A stretch of DNA of 64,000 nt from Sycobia sp. Sy_11 (GCA_018907035.1 JACCIC010000001.1:7863501-7927500), one strand, 5' to 3'; shown: positions 15,889 to 29,149, counted from the first letter of the stretch. Translations and numbers: made by a program. Notes: a model not told the origin generated them from the sequence alone.

Positions 15889-16860
15889 TCAATTAATATA
15901 TAAAATTAAAAATTTGGAACTCTTTTTCAATTGAAATTCAATCTGAAAATATAAGTATTGAATCTTTTAAAAGTGAAAATACCTCAAATGCTTGTTGCAA
16001 TGACGTTGCATTTATGTTATTATTATTAATTAATATAAGGGAAAATTAATAAATTGTGTAATGATATATTGTGACTTTCTAGGAACGAAGAGGTCAAATG
16101 TTAAAAAAAAGTATTAAACGTTTCTTGAATTTTATTATAAATTTAATAAAAAATAAAAGTGCATTAAAACACTATTAATTTGAATTTTTAATAATCTCTC
16201 ACATAAAAATAAATAATTAAAATGCATTTTTATCATAATATATAAGTACAATATATTATTCTATTATTTTTAATAACTAGATTATTTTGATGTGCCATAC
16301 AGAATTTACATTTTGTATCAACCATCACATTATTGTCATATAATAATCATAAATAAACATTTATTCAATCATAAACTTAATTTGTCGATGACACAATATA
16401 TAAAAAAATAAAACAATTATTATAGTATTTCGGTTGGCACGGTTATGACAAAATGGAATAGTGAAATCGTAGCTTTATCCGCCTCGGTGCTTCACATTCA
16501 AATGAATTTTTACCTTTTGCCCTACTTATAAAGTGCTTATAAGTAAAGCGAGTAGAAAGTACAGTTGTTCAAAAACGAAAAAGAAATTATAAAGTACTCT
16601 GCCTGTGCGCGCGCGCGCGCGTACGGTGAAAGTTATTATATAGCATAGCTATATGAGATTTAAATACAAATCCTTCGTATTTTATTTATGTTTTAAAAAA
16701 ATTATTTTCCCGGAGCATTCATTTATTATTATTCATACAATTATGCGACGTTCTTTGCATCGTCCATCATTTATATTCACATGAGATTACGGTTTATTGT
16801 TTACGGCTGGACAAAAACATCAATAACAAATAAATATCAATACATAATGATCGAAAGGTA
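15889..16860. other. AT-rich intergenic DNA
   Basis: A (GC)n-like run at about 16607-16621 is the only notable feature. No gene is seen. Confidence 0.5.
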
Positions 16861-17420
16861 AAGGCAGTCCGTGTACAATCCGCCTCTGGTACTATTTGCC
16901 GAGACACCGATACCGAATTCATCCGAGTCCCCTCGCTCTTTGACGCCAAGTTACACTAAATATTCTGATTAATCGCGAGCTCGTTAAAAACCAGTTCAAA
17001 ATTCACCCTTTCTGCCCGCGAGTACCGTACCTCGTGCACTCGTACCAAAAGCCCCCCTCCTCCGCGCGCGCTCGCTCCAACCTCCAACCCCACGCACCGC
17101 CGACCGGAAGACCGCGAGTCCCCGCCACGCCGCAGTGCATCGCCGCGCCGTCTGAAAATCAGGTGGCACTTTGTGTTTTCGCTGCCGCCAACCGCCCCCA
17201 CTCTTGCCCCCACCGCCGTCGAGTCCGTTATACCTCGTTCCTCTTCGGCGAGCATCAACACGCGCACGCACGCACACGCCAAAGCCGAGGCCGAAAGAGT
17301 AACTATATATGTATTATAGAATAAAGGCGTCCGCGCGCGCGCGAAGAGCGGAAGCCGGAGCTCCCGTCCTTTACCCCCCCCCCCTAGCGATGGCTTGTCA
17401 CTCACAGAGCTCTCGTCCGA
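16861..17420. other. CpG-rich island
   Basis: This sharp GC-rich block has CGCG runs and a C-run at about 17376-17384. Opposite-strand frames up to 155 codons are Arg/Gly/Ala-rich without motifs and are treated as artefacts. It may be a promoter or enhancer. Confidence 0.45.
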
Positions 17421-17538
17421 CATTGTTGTATGTGGATATATCTATATATATACGAGCGTTTTCTTCGCGCGCATTTCAGGATATATTATATAGCTTGTGC
17501 GGATGTGCATCACGAAGTTTAAGGTCGGTATGTACGAA

Positions 17539-17540
<2 letters not shown>

Positions 17541-17576
<36 letters not shown>

Positions 17577-17578
17577 CT
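17541..17578. repeat. (CT)n microsatellite
   Basis: About 16 CT units lie 120 bases beyond the GC island. Confidence 0.9.
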
Positions 17579-17769
17579 CCCTCTTAATCCATTTATCGTT
17601 ATATTACGATAGAACACAAACGCTCCACATTGAACGAAAAGACTATTTATTAGGGTAACTTATCTTATTTCTTACCGAAACATATTGAAGTAGATGTAAT
17701 TTTTAAACTGCTAAGTAGCTATGATTGGTCATCATTATTATTTCTGAGAACGGGGACTTGAATGTGCTT

Positions 17770-17990
17770 TTGACTATTTTTGCACCAATCTTTCATCTGG
17801 CGTAGATCGTCTCGCCACACTAAAATCTTTTCGGCGAAAAAAGGAAAACCGCCGTGAGTGAACGCAACATTAACTCAATTGATCAGGTAAAGAAAAATTG
17901 TATATCCTTCGTGCTTAGCAGGGACGCAACAATCACTGTCTCTTGGAGGTCAGGACTCTGGACACCCAGACAGTAGTTTGCGTACACCCA
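17770..17990 (-). pseudogene. Short coding-like fossil, family unknown
   Basis: The minus strand reads FTHGGFPFFAEKILVWRDDL then RQMKDWCKNSQKHIQVPVL, about 45 open codons with protein-like composition. Upstream of a TGA the same frame holds CCVPAKHEGYTIFLYLIN. A neighbouring frame also looks open (VQSPDLQETVIVASLLS), so a frameshifted relic is possible. No family was recognised. It lies only 200-400 bases from the hAT fossil but on the other strand. Chance remains a real alternative. Confidence 0.2.
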
Positions 17991-18003
17991 CTGACAATAG
18001 TGG
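17975..18003. repeat. Short inverted repeat ACACCCACT/AGTGGGTGT
   Basis: Nine-base arms flank GACAAT, and a third related block (GGACACCCAGAC) lies just upstream. It sits beside the short coding-like fossil. It may be part of a decayed transposon end, but no partner end was found. Confidence 0.45.
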
Positions 18004-18189
18004 GTGTCCAAATTTTCAGAAAAATTCCAAATGAAATAGGAAAAAAAAATTTTGTCTAATAGAATTAAAATTTCATATTTTTATACTATTACATAATTTC
18101 TTTTGGGTTTTGTTTATTATATTTGTGATGATGGTTATGATCCTTGTGTTCTCGATCATTTATTGTACATTGAAAGCGAGCAGTGAAGT

Positions 18190-19280
18190 AAATTTGTTCA
18201 GCGATAAAATCCTTAAGGAAACAATATTTAGTCACAAGAAAACGCAATGAAAACGAAGGAAACTTTATTGGGTTATAGAATCTTTTACAAGAGCGTAACA
18301 ACCATTTATTAAATTGGATGCAGCAAAAAAAATTGTGGATTAATTAAAAAGTTTAAAACGCAATTTAGAAAATACGTATTCCGTAATCTTAAAAATAATT
18401 TCTAGTGAAATACAGGAAGTAAAATGTTATAACGTTATTGTGTAAGGTACCCAGATGTTTAAGGAGATGATCAAAAATCGATTTATATACGTTGCAGATA
18501 AAATGTTCTATTTCGAAAATGTTTAGTTATTTTTGTATTGAAAAAACAAACATAAGCTATATTGGAAAATTTAAATACTTTTAATCTTTCCATTGAATGA
18601 TTATGATCGCAGCCATACAATGGTGCAAGTAACATGTCCGAAGTCAATAACGACGCACGAAGTCATATTAAAAATGCTCAACCCTCGGCTGATTATTGTT
18701 TTTGTATTTCCCATGCTCAAAATTTGATTGCATAAGCAGCTGCTACAAGTAGTTCATTACCGTCTTCTGCTACGATCATAGTGTCAAGCGATTTTAAAAG
18801 GTATATCACTTTCTGCTAATATGATCTATAGTGTAATAAGACCATTATGCCCTACTCGATTTTTGTTTCGAATAGAACCATGCTAATCGGCATTAGCATA
18901 GTTCGAAGTTTTTTAACATCATTAGATCAAGTAAAACTGGAAAAGCGAACTACATTGGGTTTATTAAATAAATTGATGGTAATACTATCCTTAGCTTATA
19001 CATGTTATTAAACTCCTTCTTTTTTTTAATTTAGAGACACTGAATAAAAGTTTACAAGGTAAATATAGAACAGTGAGAGGAACTCTTGAAGCAACTAAAT
19101 TAACAATTAGAAATTAGATATATAGATAAATCACTGCATTGATGATGTTTTGAAAAAGTTGTATATTGAGGCAAAAAAATTATTGAAAATTTTAATCTAG
19201 TCGATGTTGAAATTCAATTGTTAAAAAGAACGTCAACCTCCTAAAAGGTTTACTCGAAGTACTGAATCACATATAAATAG
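18190..19280 (+). pseudogene. Degraded hAT-superfamily transposase (DUF4371/ZMYM-like type)
   Basis: Landmarks of the hAT transposase occur in the correct order with plausible spacing, though many stops and frame changes break them. RNENEGNFIGL (about 18240-18275) matches the conserved N-terminal GNF block. LSIE..L..SQPYNGASNMSE (18586-18642) matches the LxIxxCRGQxYDGAxNM catalytic-region block. DYCFCISHAQNLI (18691-18732) matches the xYxHCxxHxLNL block. CPTRFLFRIEPC (18849-18884) matches the CPTRW box, with Trp replaced by Phe. LETLNKSLQGKYRTV (from 19031) matches the late LQxKxLD region. The family cuts and pastes DNA with an RNase-H-like DDE core. This copy cannot be functional. Terminal inverted repeats and target duplications were not found. 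Confidence 0.6.
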
Positions 19281-21113
19281 TTCATTATCATTATCAATAT
19301 TATACAGCTATAATAATATTTATTAAAGTAAAAAGGACTTGTAGCATTTTCTTTTCGCTGCATCACTGTTACTACTGTTTTAATAATGTTGTATATTTTA
19401 TTTTATTTCTGTATATTGTATGAAAATTGTTATTATTTTTAGTCGTTATGAAAATCCAAATAAAGTTATATTTGTCTGTCTATCAATACCATTCTCTTTC
19501 CTGTTTCAACTAAAAATCAAATGTTAATTATTGTAATACAGTAAAAATTATAGGTGTTACATTGTATAACACATTATTGTAATCTCAACATTGTTCGAAG
19601 TTATTATCAGTCAATGCATCGTTACACACGTACTATCTAAATTTATTATTTATCAAGGTGCAGTTATTTCCTAACTTCAATTACTGTATGTAATGTACTT
19701 CTATACTTTCGAACGAATTAGCGCCATACAATGTGGCGTTGTCAAAATTGCGACCGTACGTTTCATTCCAGGATCACTCGTATGAACCTTTCAGTATGCG
19801 ATTAAAGCTTTTCAGTCCTTAGAAATATTAACCTTCGTATAAGTAGGCGAGACTACCTATGACTATATTCGTTTATTGGTCAAAATATTGATTAACAAAG
19901 TTGTGAATACGTACTATTTAAGCGATTTCAATGTTAGGTGTAGATAGGGTCAATACGATATTCTATGTTGCGTTGATCTAATTTAGATTTTGAAATTCTT
20001 TGACCAGTACCGATTACTATAAATAATCATTGATTTACCGTTCGTAATGCATAAATGGGCCTGCAACAATTAACATATGCAGGAAGTTTTATTCTATTTG
20101 ATTAATTTAAAGAAAAATGCATCTGGATTTCATCCCAAAGCTAGAAAATTGGATGTCGCACGAACTGAGAAACGTTAGAAAACGTCATTTGTCGTTGTAA
20201 CTTTTTTTCAATTTATTATTAGCGAAAATAGAAGCTCCAGACCCAATATATATTGATAGATTAATTATTAGATTGCTACATTCATGAAATTTAAATAATA
20301 TATTATATTTAAAAAATTATTTACGTTTTGTCGCTCAATTTAAGGAGGCTTCCCAATATGAACTTGTGCGTTATTTTTACTGATCTGCGATATTTAACAA
20401 ATGTAACAGTTGTTACAAAAAATCAATTTTTTAATTCATTAATTTTGTTTAGTAATTATCTATAATGTAATTATCAGGAATTACGCTGCTTATCACTATT
20501 ATTTGAACATACTCAGTTAATTTTATCATAACAAGTATTTTTTATTTTTCCTGTATTTATATATGTTATATTTATATATGTTATTTTTAATAAAAACTTT
20601 CTAAAATAAACGTAAGTTTATATACGCATATCGAAATAAAATCGATAAATCTTTAAATTAAAATTAATAGTAATTCTCGATCTTATACCAATTCAACAAT
20701 TTAATTAAAATAAATTATATTATTGATCACGATTAAGATTTTAATGAATATAAATAAAATATATCTAAATGAGGGGATGATTTGTTTTATTTCAATAAAT
20801 TGGTTTTTGACATGCTATAGCTAAGCATTTATTTCAATATAATAAAATTTTTTTCATATATGTATGGATTTTTATTTACTAATGTACTTCATATGTTCTT
20901 ACTCTTAATGATCGGCATAACTAAATCATTTTCTAATACTTTCATGGCATATTTTTTGGCTATGAAATTGATTTTATTCATAAACTTTATATATATTTTT
21001 ATATAATTCTAAATAATTCTAAATAATTCTAAATAATTCTAAATAATTATTTTTACGTATTTCTTCAGGTATCATTATTATTTTTTTGAACCGATTCATA
21101 ATATCCAATTTTA

Positions 21114-21114
<1 letters not shown>
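19281..21114. other. AT-rich DNA downstream of the hAT fossil
   Basis: AATAAAG near 19461 could mark the 3' end of the dead transposon or a transcript. A ten-base unit (TAAATAATTC) repeats four times at about 21004-21048. No gene is supported. Confidence 0.5.

Positions 21115-21166
<52 letters not shown>
21115..21166. repeat. (TA)n microsatellite
   Basis: About 25 TA units. Confidence 0.95.
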
Positions 21167-21168
<2 letters not shown>

Positions 21169-21316
21169 GTTTCTTACACTATTTTGAAATACTGAGTCCT
21201 TAATCTTGTAAATCTCCCTCTCCTTTCCTTTCCCCCTGTCTCACTCGCTCATTGCTGTTTCATTGGACAATAACGTATATAAAGAACGGTACGGTGACTG
21301 GCAAATTTTGGTTAGA

Positions 21317-21318
<2 letters not shown>

Positions 21319-21366
<48 letters not shown>
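21319..21366. repeat. (GT)n microsatellite
   Basis: About 23 GT units. Confidence 0.95.
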
Positions 21367-21368
<2 letters not shown>

Positions 21369-21648
21369 CGTACTTTGTTTAGTATTCGTAAAGCGTCGTT
21401 AATCATCTCTCTGTCTTGAACCTGATTATGAGATTGTCCGCATGTTTTTGGCTTTTATATTATGCATGTATATCAGTGCACTGCACGTGGCCTAATTTAC
21501 TTTTAAAAGCCGTTTTTTGCGCCTCGTTAAAGCCGGTTTTTACAGATCAAGCATATGCAAATATACGGGTGCACATAATAGGGTACGGGGGTAATAAAGG
21601 CTTAGCGACTAATGTTCTGGTTTTCCGATTGGGTGTTGAAGGGGGTTT

Positions 21649-21651
<3 letters not shown>

Positions 21652-21690
<39 letters not shown>
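21652..21690. repeat. (CA)n microsatellite
   Basis: About 19 CA units. Open frames crossing it (THTHTH) are artefacts. Confidence 0.95.
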
Positions 21691-21691
<1 letters not shown>

Positions 21692-22559
21692 GATATATGA
21701 ATATATGTTTGTCGCTGAATGGTTCGGCGTGCTGTTACTTTTCATCGATCTATATTTACGTTTGTCTCGTCAATTCCGATGGATAACATCTCCGTTTGCC
21801 TTTCGTCTTCTTAATGTTACAACGAAAATACTATGCTGAAAGATGTGTTGTTAAATGTGTTTGCATGCTGAAATTGAGCTGGTAGAATTGTCTGTGCTGA
21901 GTTCTATACAAAAGAAAAAGTTTCGATGCATTGCAGTTCGTAAATAACGTTTATTTTTATACGATTGTAAATTTAATCGAAGCTTCATTATAAAATACCA
22001 TATACTGATACATACTTTTCCAGTACAAACGCTGCCAGTCGTATAAATCGTAGAGAATTAACGATCCTCCGTGCAGGATTGCATTCGTGCATTCAGGAAC
22101 GATTTTCCTTTATTTATTTATTGCAACAAACAATAATCATTAACAACAAGTCACAGGTTGACGTACATCCTGAAGCCCCTTATTTTCAAATCGACTCTCT
22201 CGAAAATAAATGAGTAATTGTATTTGAAAAAATAAATAAATAAATAAAACGAAGGTGCGTCGCGAAAATGCCGCTAGATGTGAAAATTGAATTGCACAGC
22301 GCGGTTTTCTGAAACGCATAAATCGCGCCGTGTCGGCACTTTAAATATTAGTGTCCATAAAAACTACGCCCCTCGTCGCCTCCTCGCCGCCACGAAAAAC
22401 GCGAGTTTTCCGGAACACTAAATAAAACAAAAAACAAAAAGAGACAGAAAAGCAGAAGACACCTTGCCTAAGGGACAGTTGGCAGTTTCTTCGCCTAGCT
22501 TCACCCCCTCCTTACAATATCTTCCCTAGCGCGCAAAAGTCGATCACGCCGCTCTCTCT
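21691..22559. other. Intergenic DNA leading into the GC island
   Basis: AT-rich sequence rises in GC content from about 22250. No ORF is supported. If the 22.6 kb block is a first exon, this is its upstream promoter region. Confidence 0.4.
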
Positions 22560-22999
22560 CTCTCTCTCTCGCTAGTGCTCGGCGGACCTTTAATCTGTCT
22601 CTCTCTCAGTCTCTCTTCGCACTATGTCCCGCCTGGCGCACATCCGCCGCCGAGAGAGATAGCGAACTTCGCGGCGTGTGCGTGCGTGCGCCGCGGCCTC
22701 CCGCGGCTTTTATCACTAGAGCCTCGACGGCTACGGCGGCGGTGGTGGCGCGCGGCTCTCGCGCCTCGCGCCGCGCGGTTACGGCGAGCGCGCGTCCCAC
22801 ATTTCCTCTCAGTGCGCGCTCGGGACGCATTCCAGGCAAGTGTTTTATTCGTCGCTCGGGCCGCGAGGTTGCGCGCGGCTCTGTTTCAAAGGCGGGCGGC
22901 CGAGGTGCGGGTCCTCCTCTCGCTCACTCTCTCTTTCTCTCTTTATTCCTCTCAGTCTCTGTCTACCTCTACCTTGCGTTATCAGCTGAGGAGCGATAA
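22560..22999 (+). promoter_or_regulatory. Candidate promoter / 5' untranslated exon in a GC island
   Basis: A CpG-rich block inside AT-rich DNA contains CT-rich tracts, several TCAGT initiator-like motifs (for example near 22608 and 22820) and a good splice donor, GATAA|GTGAGT, with the GT at 23000-23001. Both strands carry Arg/Ala/Ser-rich open frames that look like composition artefacts, so I read this as a non-coding first exon or promoter rather than a protein. The PTB gene 22.7 kb downstream is on the same strand and has an acceptor just before its ATG, so it is the natural partner. That link is inference. Confidence 0.3.
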
Positions 23000-23138
23000 G
23001 TGAGTCCCCTCTCGCTCTCTCTGTCGCTCGACCTGGCTCGTCCGCGAATTTTTTCTATGCACACCGGCCATAAGCACGCAGACTCTACTGGAGGAGCGGA
23101 TGATCGTTTGAGGTTTGACCTTGTTCTGCTCCCACTTC

Positions 23139-23141
<3 letters not shown>

Positions 23142-23190
<49 letters not shown>

Positions 23191-23312
23191 CTATACGTAT
23201 ATATATATAGCTTTGTTTTGTGTATAATCGCTACGCGTGCATTTTTTTCTCAAGCATTGGCACGACCTTGATATAATGTATAATTTGCTAATTTTTTAAA
23301 CCGTACATTCGT

Positions 23313-23350
<38 letters not shown>
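23142..23350. repeat. Two (TA)n arrays just after the candidate 5' exon
   Basis: TA runs lie at about 23142-23189 and 23317-23350, separated by AT-rich unique sequence. Confidence 0.9.
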
Positions 23351-23358
<8 letters not shown>

Positions 23359-23370
23359 TGGATGTATGAA

Positions 23371-23447
23371 AGTATGTATGTATGTATGTATGTATGTATG
23401 TATGTATGTATGTATGTATGTATGTATGTATGTATATGTATGTATGT
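23371..23447. repeat. (GTAT)n tetranucleotide array
   Basis: About 19 GTAT units with one interruption near the end. The long uninterrupted tetramer run is likely to be length-variable. Confidence 0.95.
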
Positions 23448-24557
23448 ATAGTTACAATATTGAATATGATTAGAGTATATAGTGTAAAAAATATTTGACT
23501 GAGCTTAGTGACATGTCACTGAAGTTTTTGCGGTATGCACGCGCGCACGATGAAAGTTTACTTAAATCGCGAACGAAACATTTTTATTTATAAATATTGC
23601 AGTTGGCAAAGTTTATTGCGTGCTGTTCTTACCATTGCGGATATATTTCGCGTGCTGAACATTTGAATCAGTAAGAAATGGCTCAATGCTAAAAAGGCAG
23701 TAATATTTTTACTAATACAGAACTTAATATATTCCACAATTTACACGGTGTGCGTTTTCGATTGGCACTGCGTCAGCAGTAAAAAATTCAATGACATATT
23801 AGAGACAGATTTACATTTTTATCAATAGGCCTACTTTCACTTACTTACATTTACAGGGAAACAATAATCTGAAAATTCAGTAGCTTTCGACAGCTGCATT
23901 TATTTTTGTTTTCAATCGCTGATTGTCATAAAAAGTTACTGAGTTTTCAAAAAAAAATTTAATATTTTTTAGCTGTTCTTCGACTGCTTTTCTTTTTCTT
24001 TCTTATATATCTGATAAAGAGTGAATTTTTAATATCTCAAAGTTGAAGGTGTGCCACGAGTTTTTGTAAATAAGCGCTGAGCCATTATATACTTATCGTT
24101 ACTGCCTTGCTAATTTATGATCCTAGGATCAATAAAGCGAATGAATTATGTTTTGTTCGTCGGGCATTTTGGAATTCCTTGAAGCTTTTGCAATTTGAAA
24201 TAAAAATTAGTTTTCTTTGCTTTTTTAAAATTTATTTAAAGTAATCAAGCATATCATAATACAATGTAATTGTTTGAGGTACATCTGTGTGACATACGGA
24301 TCAATATTCATTTAATACAGTGTTAAGCTAAAAATGAGTAAGAAACTTCTTGGAAATCCATAAGCCGCAATACGTGTTGCTTTGCAAGCTCTTGAATGAA
24401 AAAATTTTTTTTTGCGATTGTGCGATTTTTTCTTTTTTAAAAAATAATATATCATTCTTCGTTTTATACATATCGCAACTGATATAATATTGTAGAATGG
24501 TATTGTAATACCGAAAATGGAGACAATAACTTATAATTATATTCTATGAAAATAATA

Positions 24558-24607
<50 letters not shown>

Positions 24608-25030
24608 GTATCTAATTATTATAAATAGAAAATCTAAACGAATCATCGAGTTTTTTCCAACAATAAGAAAAAGCAGCGAGCGCCTTCAGAATTAGAACTT
24701 AAAATATTTTATCTGAAGCAGTGCTAAAAAAAACTCGAGCAAAAAAGTAATCTAGTTCGCTGATAAAAGTGAAACGTTTCTCTTCCAACCATTTGAAATA
24801 AAAATCTAAATTCTGAATTAAAAATAATTGAAATTTATTATAGAGTATTCTTAGAGTGCAAGAAATCAACGACAGAAAAGCCTGGACGCGCAAAGTTTAA
24901 TGCCGTGGCAAATTTCTTCGTATCTCCGCTACTTTGCAAATGCAAAACGATCGATTATATAATGATAGATCACCCGATATTCCACCTGCAGTCTACAAAC
25001 ATTCTCTAAAATAATTTGCTATGCATTTTT
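23448..25030. other. AT-rich DNA with (TA)n
   Basis: (TA)n lies at about 24559-24602. No gene is supported. Confidence 0.5.
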
Positions 25031-25034
25031 TGCT

Positions 25035-25036
<2 letters not shown>

Positions 25037-25084
<48 letters not shown>

Positions 25085-25137
25085 GCCTCTCTCTGTTGCT
25101 CTCCCTCTATCTCTCTTTAAATCCGCTTTCACAACTC

Positions 25138-25194
<57 letters not shown>

Positions 25195-25291
25195 TCATTG
25201 AATATTTCTATATCGTGTTAAATTATCCAGCTGCAATGAATTTATAATCCTGCTCGTTGCTCGCAAGGTCTAGCGATGGAATGGCAATCGC

Positions 25292-25332
<41 letters not shown>

Positions 25333-25486
25333 TACATAATGATATATCTTCTATGTTATTATAATTTTTATTATATGCTAACTCCACGCTTTCGATTCGG
25401 GTGCGAAAAACCTTCTTCTTTTGTGATGTAACATGCGCAAAGAGGAAAAAATAAAACGTGAAGCATATGTGCGCGCGCATATATAT

Positions 25487-25526
<40 letters not shown>

Positions 25527-25529
25527 GTG

Positions 25530-25561
<32 letters not shown>
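25037..25561. repeat. Cluster of (CT)n and four (TA)n arrays
   Basis: (CT)n at 25037-25078 is followed by TA runs at about 25144-25192, 25293-25325, 25490-25525 and 25537-25561, separated by short unique sequences. Confidence 0.9.
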
Positions 25562-25562
<1 letters not shown>

Positions 25563-27688
25563 GCTCTCGTATAAAAAAATGACATGTTATGTTCTGTGCA
25601 ATGATCGTCGAAATCCTCGTGATGCGCTACTGAAATGCCACGTGCACGCCGAGTATAAACAGTATAATTTGTGTGTATGTGGGAGGGGGGGAGCGTTTGC
25701 GAGCGCGTGCGTGCGCGTGTGTATACGGCACTGGCAGAGACTGCGTGTAGAGCGGAGTTCTCGGACGACTGACACGGTTTATGATTGGCCGACGATATTT
25801 TCGCGATTTATATTGTAACGACCCAATTATTATCATTTGAAGAGCTCGCACTTGAGATCTGATGTGTTTTCTATGTATCTATTCGCATTATATTAACCAG
25901 TTTCGAATCTCTGATATAGATGTGAGTAGATCAGCTGCTAAATCTACTACAAATCCAGAAAACCACAAGTAGAGAAAAGTGATTCAATACAGTTTACGGT
26001 ATTTACGTTCAATCTCTTTTTAAATTATAAACTGAAATGAATGTCGTCGAATCAGTATATCTAGGATTTATATGTAGATCATCTTTGGGGGAAATATAGA
26101 TTGATTACTCGATTTAACTCGGGTAAATAATAATAATAAAATATCAACGTCGAATCCACCTCTGAAAAACTTTATTTCACTTGGTGCGGATCATATTTCT
26201 ATAGTTTGAACGAAATTCAATTTATAAAAACCTTCTAAATAAGATTAATTTGCTTAACAGAACCAAGAAATGCAAAATTTTCAAGCTAACATTGAATTTA
26301 AAATTTTGTTAACAAATTTTTTTTCGTGCAATCATACGTAATGAATAAAGATTGGCGTACAAAAAGTGGAGATTATCATTTGTACACGCGTACTACGGTA
26401 TTTTCTCTCTTTCAATTTCCTCGTGTATACCTATTGCTTTACGATTGTTTTATGATTTTAGTTTTTTCATCTATTTTTCTATTCTTTCTAAATAGAGATT
26501 CACAAAACTTTTAATTCTTCGGATGCTAGGGCATCTATCGTACAAAAAAAAATCAATTCTATATGAAAACGTACACCTCTATTTCAATTGGAATATAAGT
26601 CAATCGTCTATTGATAGTTGAAAAGCCATCTGTATACATGCGGTAGTCGTCAAAATATGCATTTGATCGAACTCTTTTATGAACATAACGTAAGTCTGTT
26701 TCTTTGAATTCTTTTGGTTATTATTAAGTTGTGAGCTTTTTTGCATTAATATTTTTGTTTACATATTCACTAGTCACATATGATTTTAAATTTTTTCATT
26801 TTCTTATCACGTAATAGTATAGAAACGTATAAGGAAAGAAAGTTTATAGAATTCTGTATTATGGGGAATGTACTTGAGTAATTTTTTAAAATTCTATTTT
26901 TTCGTTACACCACCAATACAAATTAATATCTTATACTTGTCAAAAAGTCATATAATTCGTTAATCTTCATTGTAGACATCGATTTTCAAAAACTTAGGTA
27001 ATCTTCCATTACATTTTCAGTTGTAATATTGTTATGCAAAAATAAAATAAATTGATATTCTTTAAATTTATGAAAAATACGATGAATGAACATTCTAAAA
27101 TAAAAAATTGACATACAATTTGAGGGGGGATCATATTTATGTTAATTGACGGTTCAAACCATGGGATAAATATAAAAATTATGGTTTTTATTATTTAAGA
27201 GTTTTAGGCCTTTTAAACCAAAATTGTAAAAATAGTGTATATTTTTTTATCCGTTAGAAATTTGTTTAAACGTTGAAATGATATAAAAATGTTAATAAGA
27301 TTGCATTTTTGTAACCCTAAAATCGCGTTTTGGAGAAAATACCATTTTTCGAGACAAAAAACACAAAAGTTCGTTATACTTTTTTCTTGAAACTGTTCTT
27401 AAAATTTTTTTTATCTCCCAAGGTGAAAATGCAAAACTTGAGGAAAAAACCATTATTTTCATAAGTTTTTCAATGGGTATAGTGATTAAATACTTCTTAT
27501 CAGAATTTCCTCCGTGATATTTACAATTAGTGATTCAAAATAGATGCGCATGAATTTATTTCGATTTTTTTAGATGTGCTATTTTCAAAATTAAAGTAAA
27601 TCGATTTTTCTATTATTTTACACTATATTCGACTGAGGAAATCATAAAAAAATGTGTGTACTTGTATGATGTAAAAAAAAATTAAATT

Positions 27689-27691
<3 letters not shown>
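25562..27691. other. Intergenic DNA, partly GC-richer at its left end
   Basis: About 25600-25810 is less AT-rich, with CACG/GTGCG tracts. The rest is AT-rich with no supported gene. Confidence 0.5.

Positions 27692-27729
<38 letters not shown>
27692..27729. repeat. (TA)n microsatellite
   Basis: About 19 TA units. Confidence 0.95.
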
Positions 27730-27730
<1 letters not shown>

Positions 27731-28378
27731 TATTTTTTACTTTGCTTACGTTGTAACATTACACAACATTTTATTGTTATATTATGATTGGTAGGTATTA
27801 ATTTTGCTTTTTAGTCCATTTGGTTATGTAATAGATGCTTGTCATACAGTTTAATATTCTCTAAGTCTATAAACGTAGCTCATTAATAATCTCTTTCTCT
27901 TTTCCTCCCACTCCCCCCCCCGCTCTCTCTTTCGCGATCTCATTCTAACCTTTTGTCATCCATTTCACTGAATTCAAAATCTTTTGCGTAACCTGTTGCT
28001 GGAACGCGACAAGTTGGACTGGTATTTCGGTATTCGAAAACCATCAATGAGTGCTTGCTTGTTCGAATCATTAATAATGTCTGCTGATAGATGCGATTCT
28101 TTAATTTTTTAAATTTTTGTTATCCTACTCTGCCCTAATGTGGTGCTAGAGTGCTTGTATTGTAAGTATTTATATGATAATCCTTGTAATTTTAACTAAG
28201 TATTTTCAATGGTGCCTATTGTTCATATGTATCTATTTATATTAAATATTGTGTATTTAGTTACTGTTAATATAAATTTTTGTTACTGCTTATGTATTTT
28301 TCTTTAATACAAGAAGGTGGTCTATCTGACACTAGAACAAAAGTGACATAAATATTCATATTTTTTTTCATTCAAGCA

Positions 28379-28435
<57 letters not shown>

Positions 28436-29092
28436 ATTCTCTTTGTCTATTACTGATTGCAGTATTTTTATTTGTATTCATATTATTGGTTACATTTTTG
28501 AAGGCTTGGATAATTCTTTTTTGTTAATTTAACCTTCTCAAGTAAAGAATTCTCAGTTCTTCTTCCATCTCTTATCTTTTTAAAATATTTATATTATTAC
28601 GCAGGAATTATTGTAATTCATTGTACTATTATTACAATGTTGTACAGCAGTAAAAAATGGAAAATTATGCATCTATAAATATTCAGAATTCTGAGATATT
28701 AGTTATAACAGATAATTAACCTATTAATCTTATTTTCATTATTGAATTTTCAATACGTGATGAAATATTATATAATTAAATATATATAATTTTAAATGAC
28801 ATAGGAATTTTATTTTATTGAGTTTTATGAAGAAACAGTCCTTGGTTTAAGCATTAAAGGCATCGGTTCTTTTACTGTATATCATATACAACGTAAATGT
28901 CGAACATTTCCCCATTACGACGGCTTTTTTTCCAAAAGCCGTTGTTGATACGCCATCAAGCCGAATTTGTCAGAAAAATTTTATTAGTTCTTGAAAATAC
29001 TTTTTTACATTTGAAATTTAAGGAATTCAACTTTCGTATCTGTTAAATGAAAAATAAATAAATTAATATTTACTTTTATCTGTTTCTCATTG

Positions 29093-29094
<2 letters not shown>
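27730..29094. other. AT-rich intergenic DNA with (CT)n
   Basis: (CT)n occupies about 28384-28432. No gene is supported. Confidence 0.5.
28921..28946. repeat. Short inverted repeat ending in T-rich loop
   Basis: ACGGCTTTT and AAAAGCCGT flank a short T/C loop at about 28921-28946, nine base pairs. It lies in AT-rich intergenic DNA. No gene is close enough to suggest a terminator role. Confidence 0.5.

Positions 29095-29134
<40 letters not shown>
29095..29134. repeat. (TA)n microsatellite beside the foldback element
   Basis: About 19 TA units end 15 bases before the element's left tip. Confidence 0.95.
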
Positions 29135-29137
<3 letters not shown>

Positions 29138-29149
29138 ATATAAATTAAT

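Noticed and set aside
22575..23003. 142-codon + strand frame in the GC island
   Set aside because: Arg/Ala/Leu/Ser-rich, begins within CT-rich sequence and has competing frames on both strands; more likely untranslated sequence.
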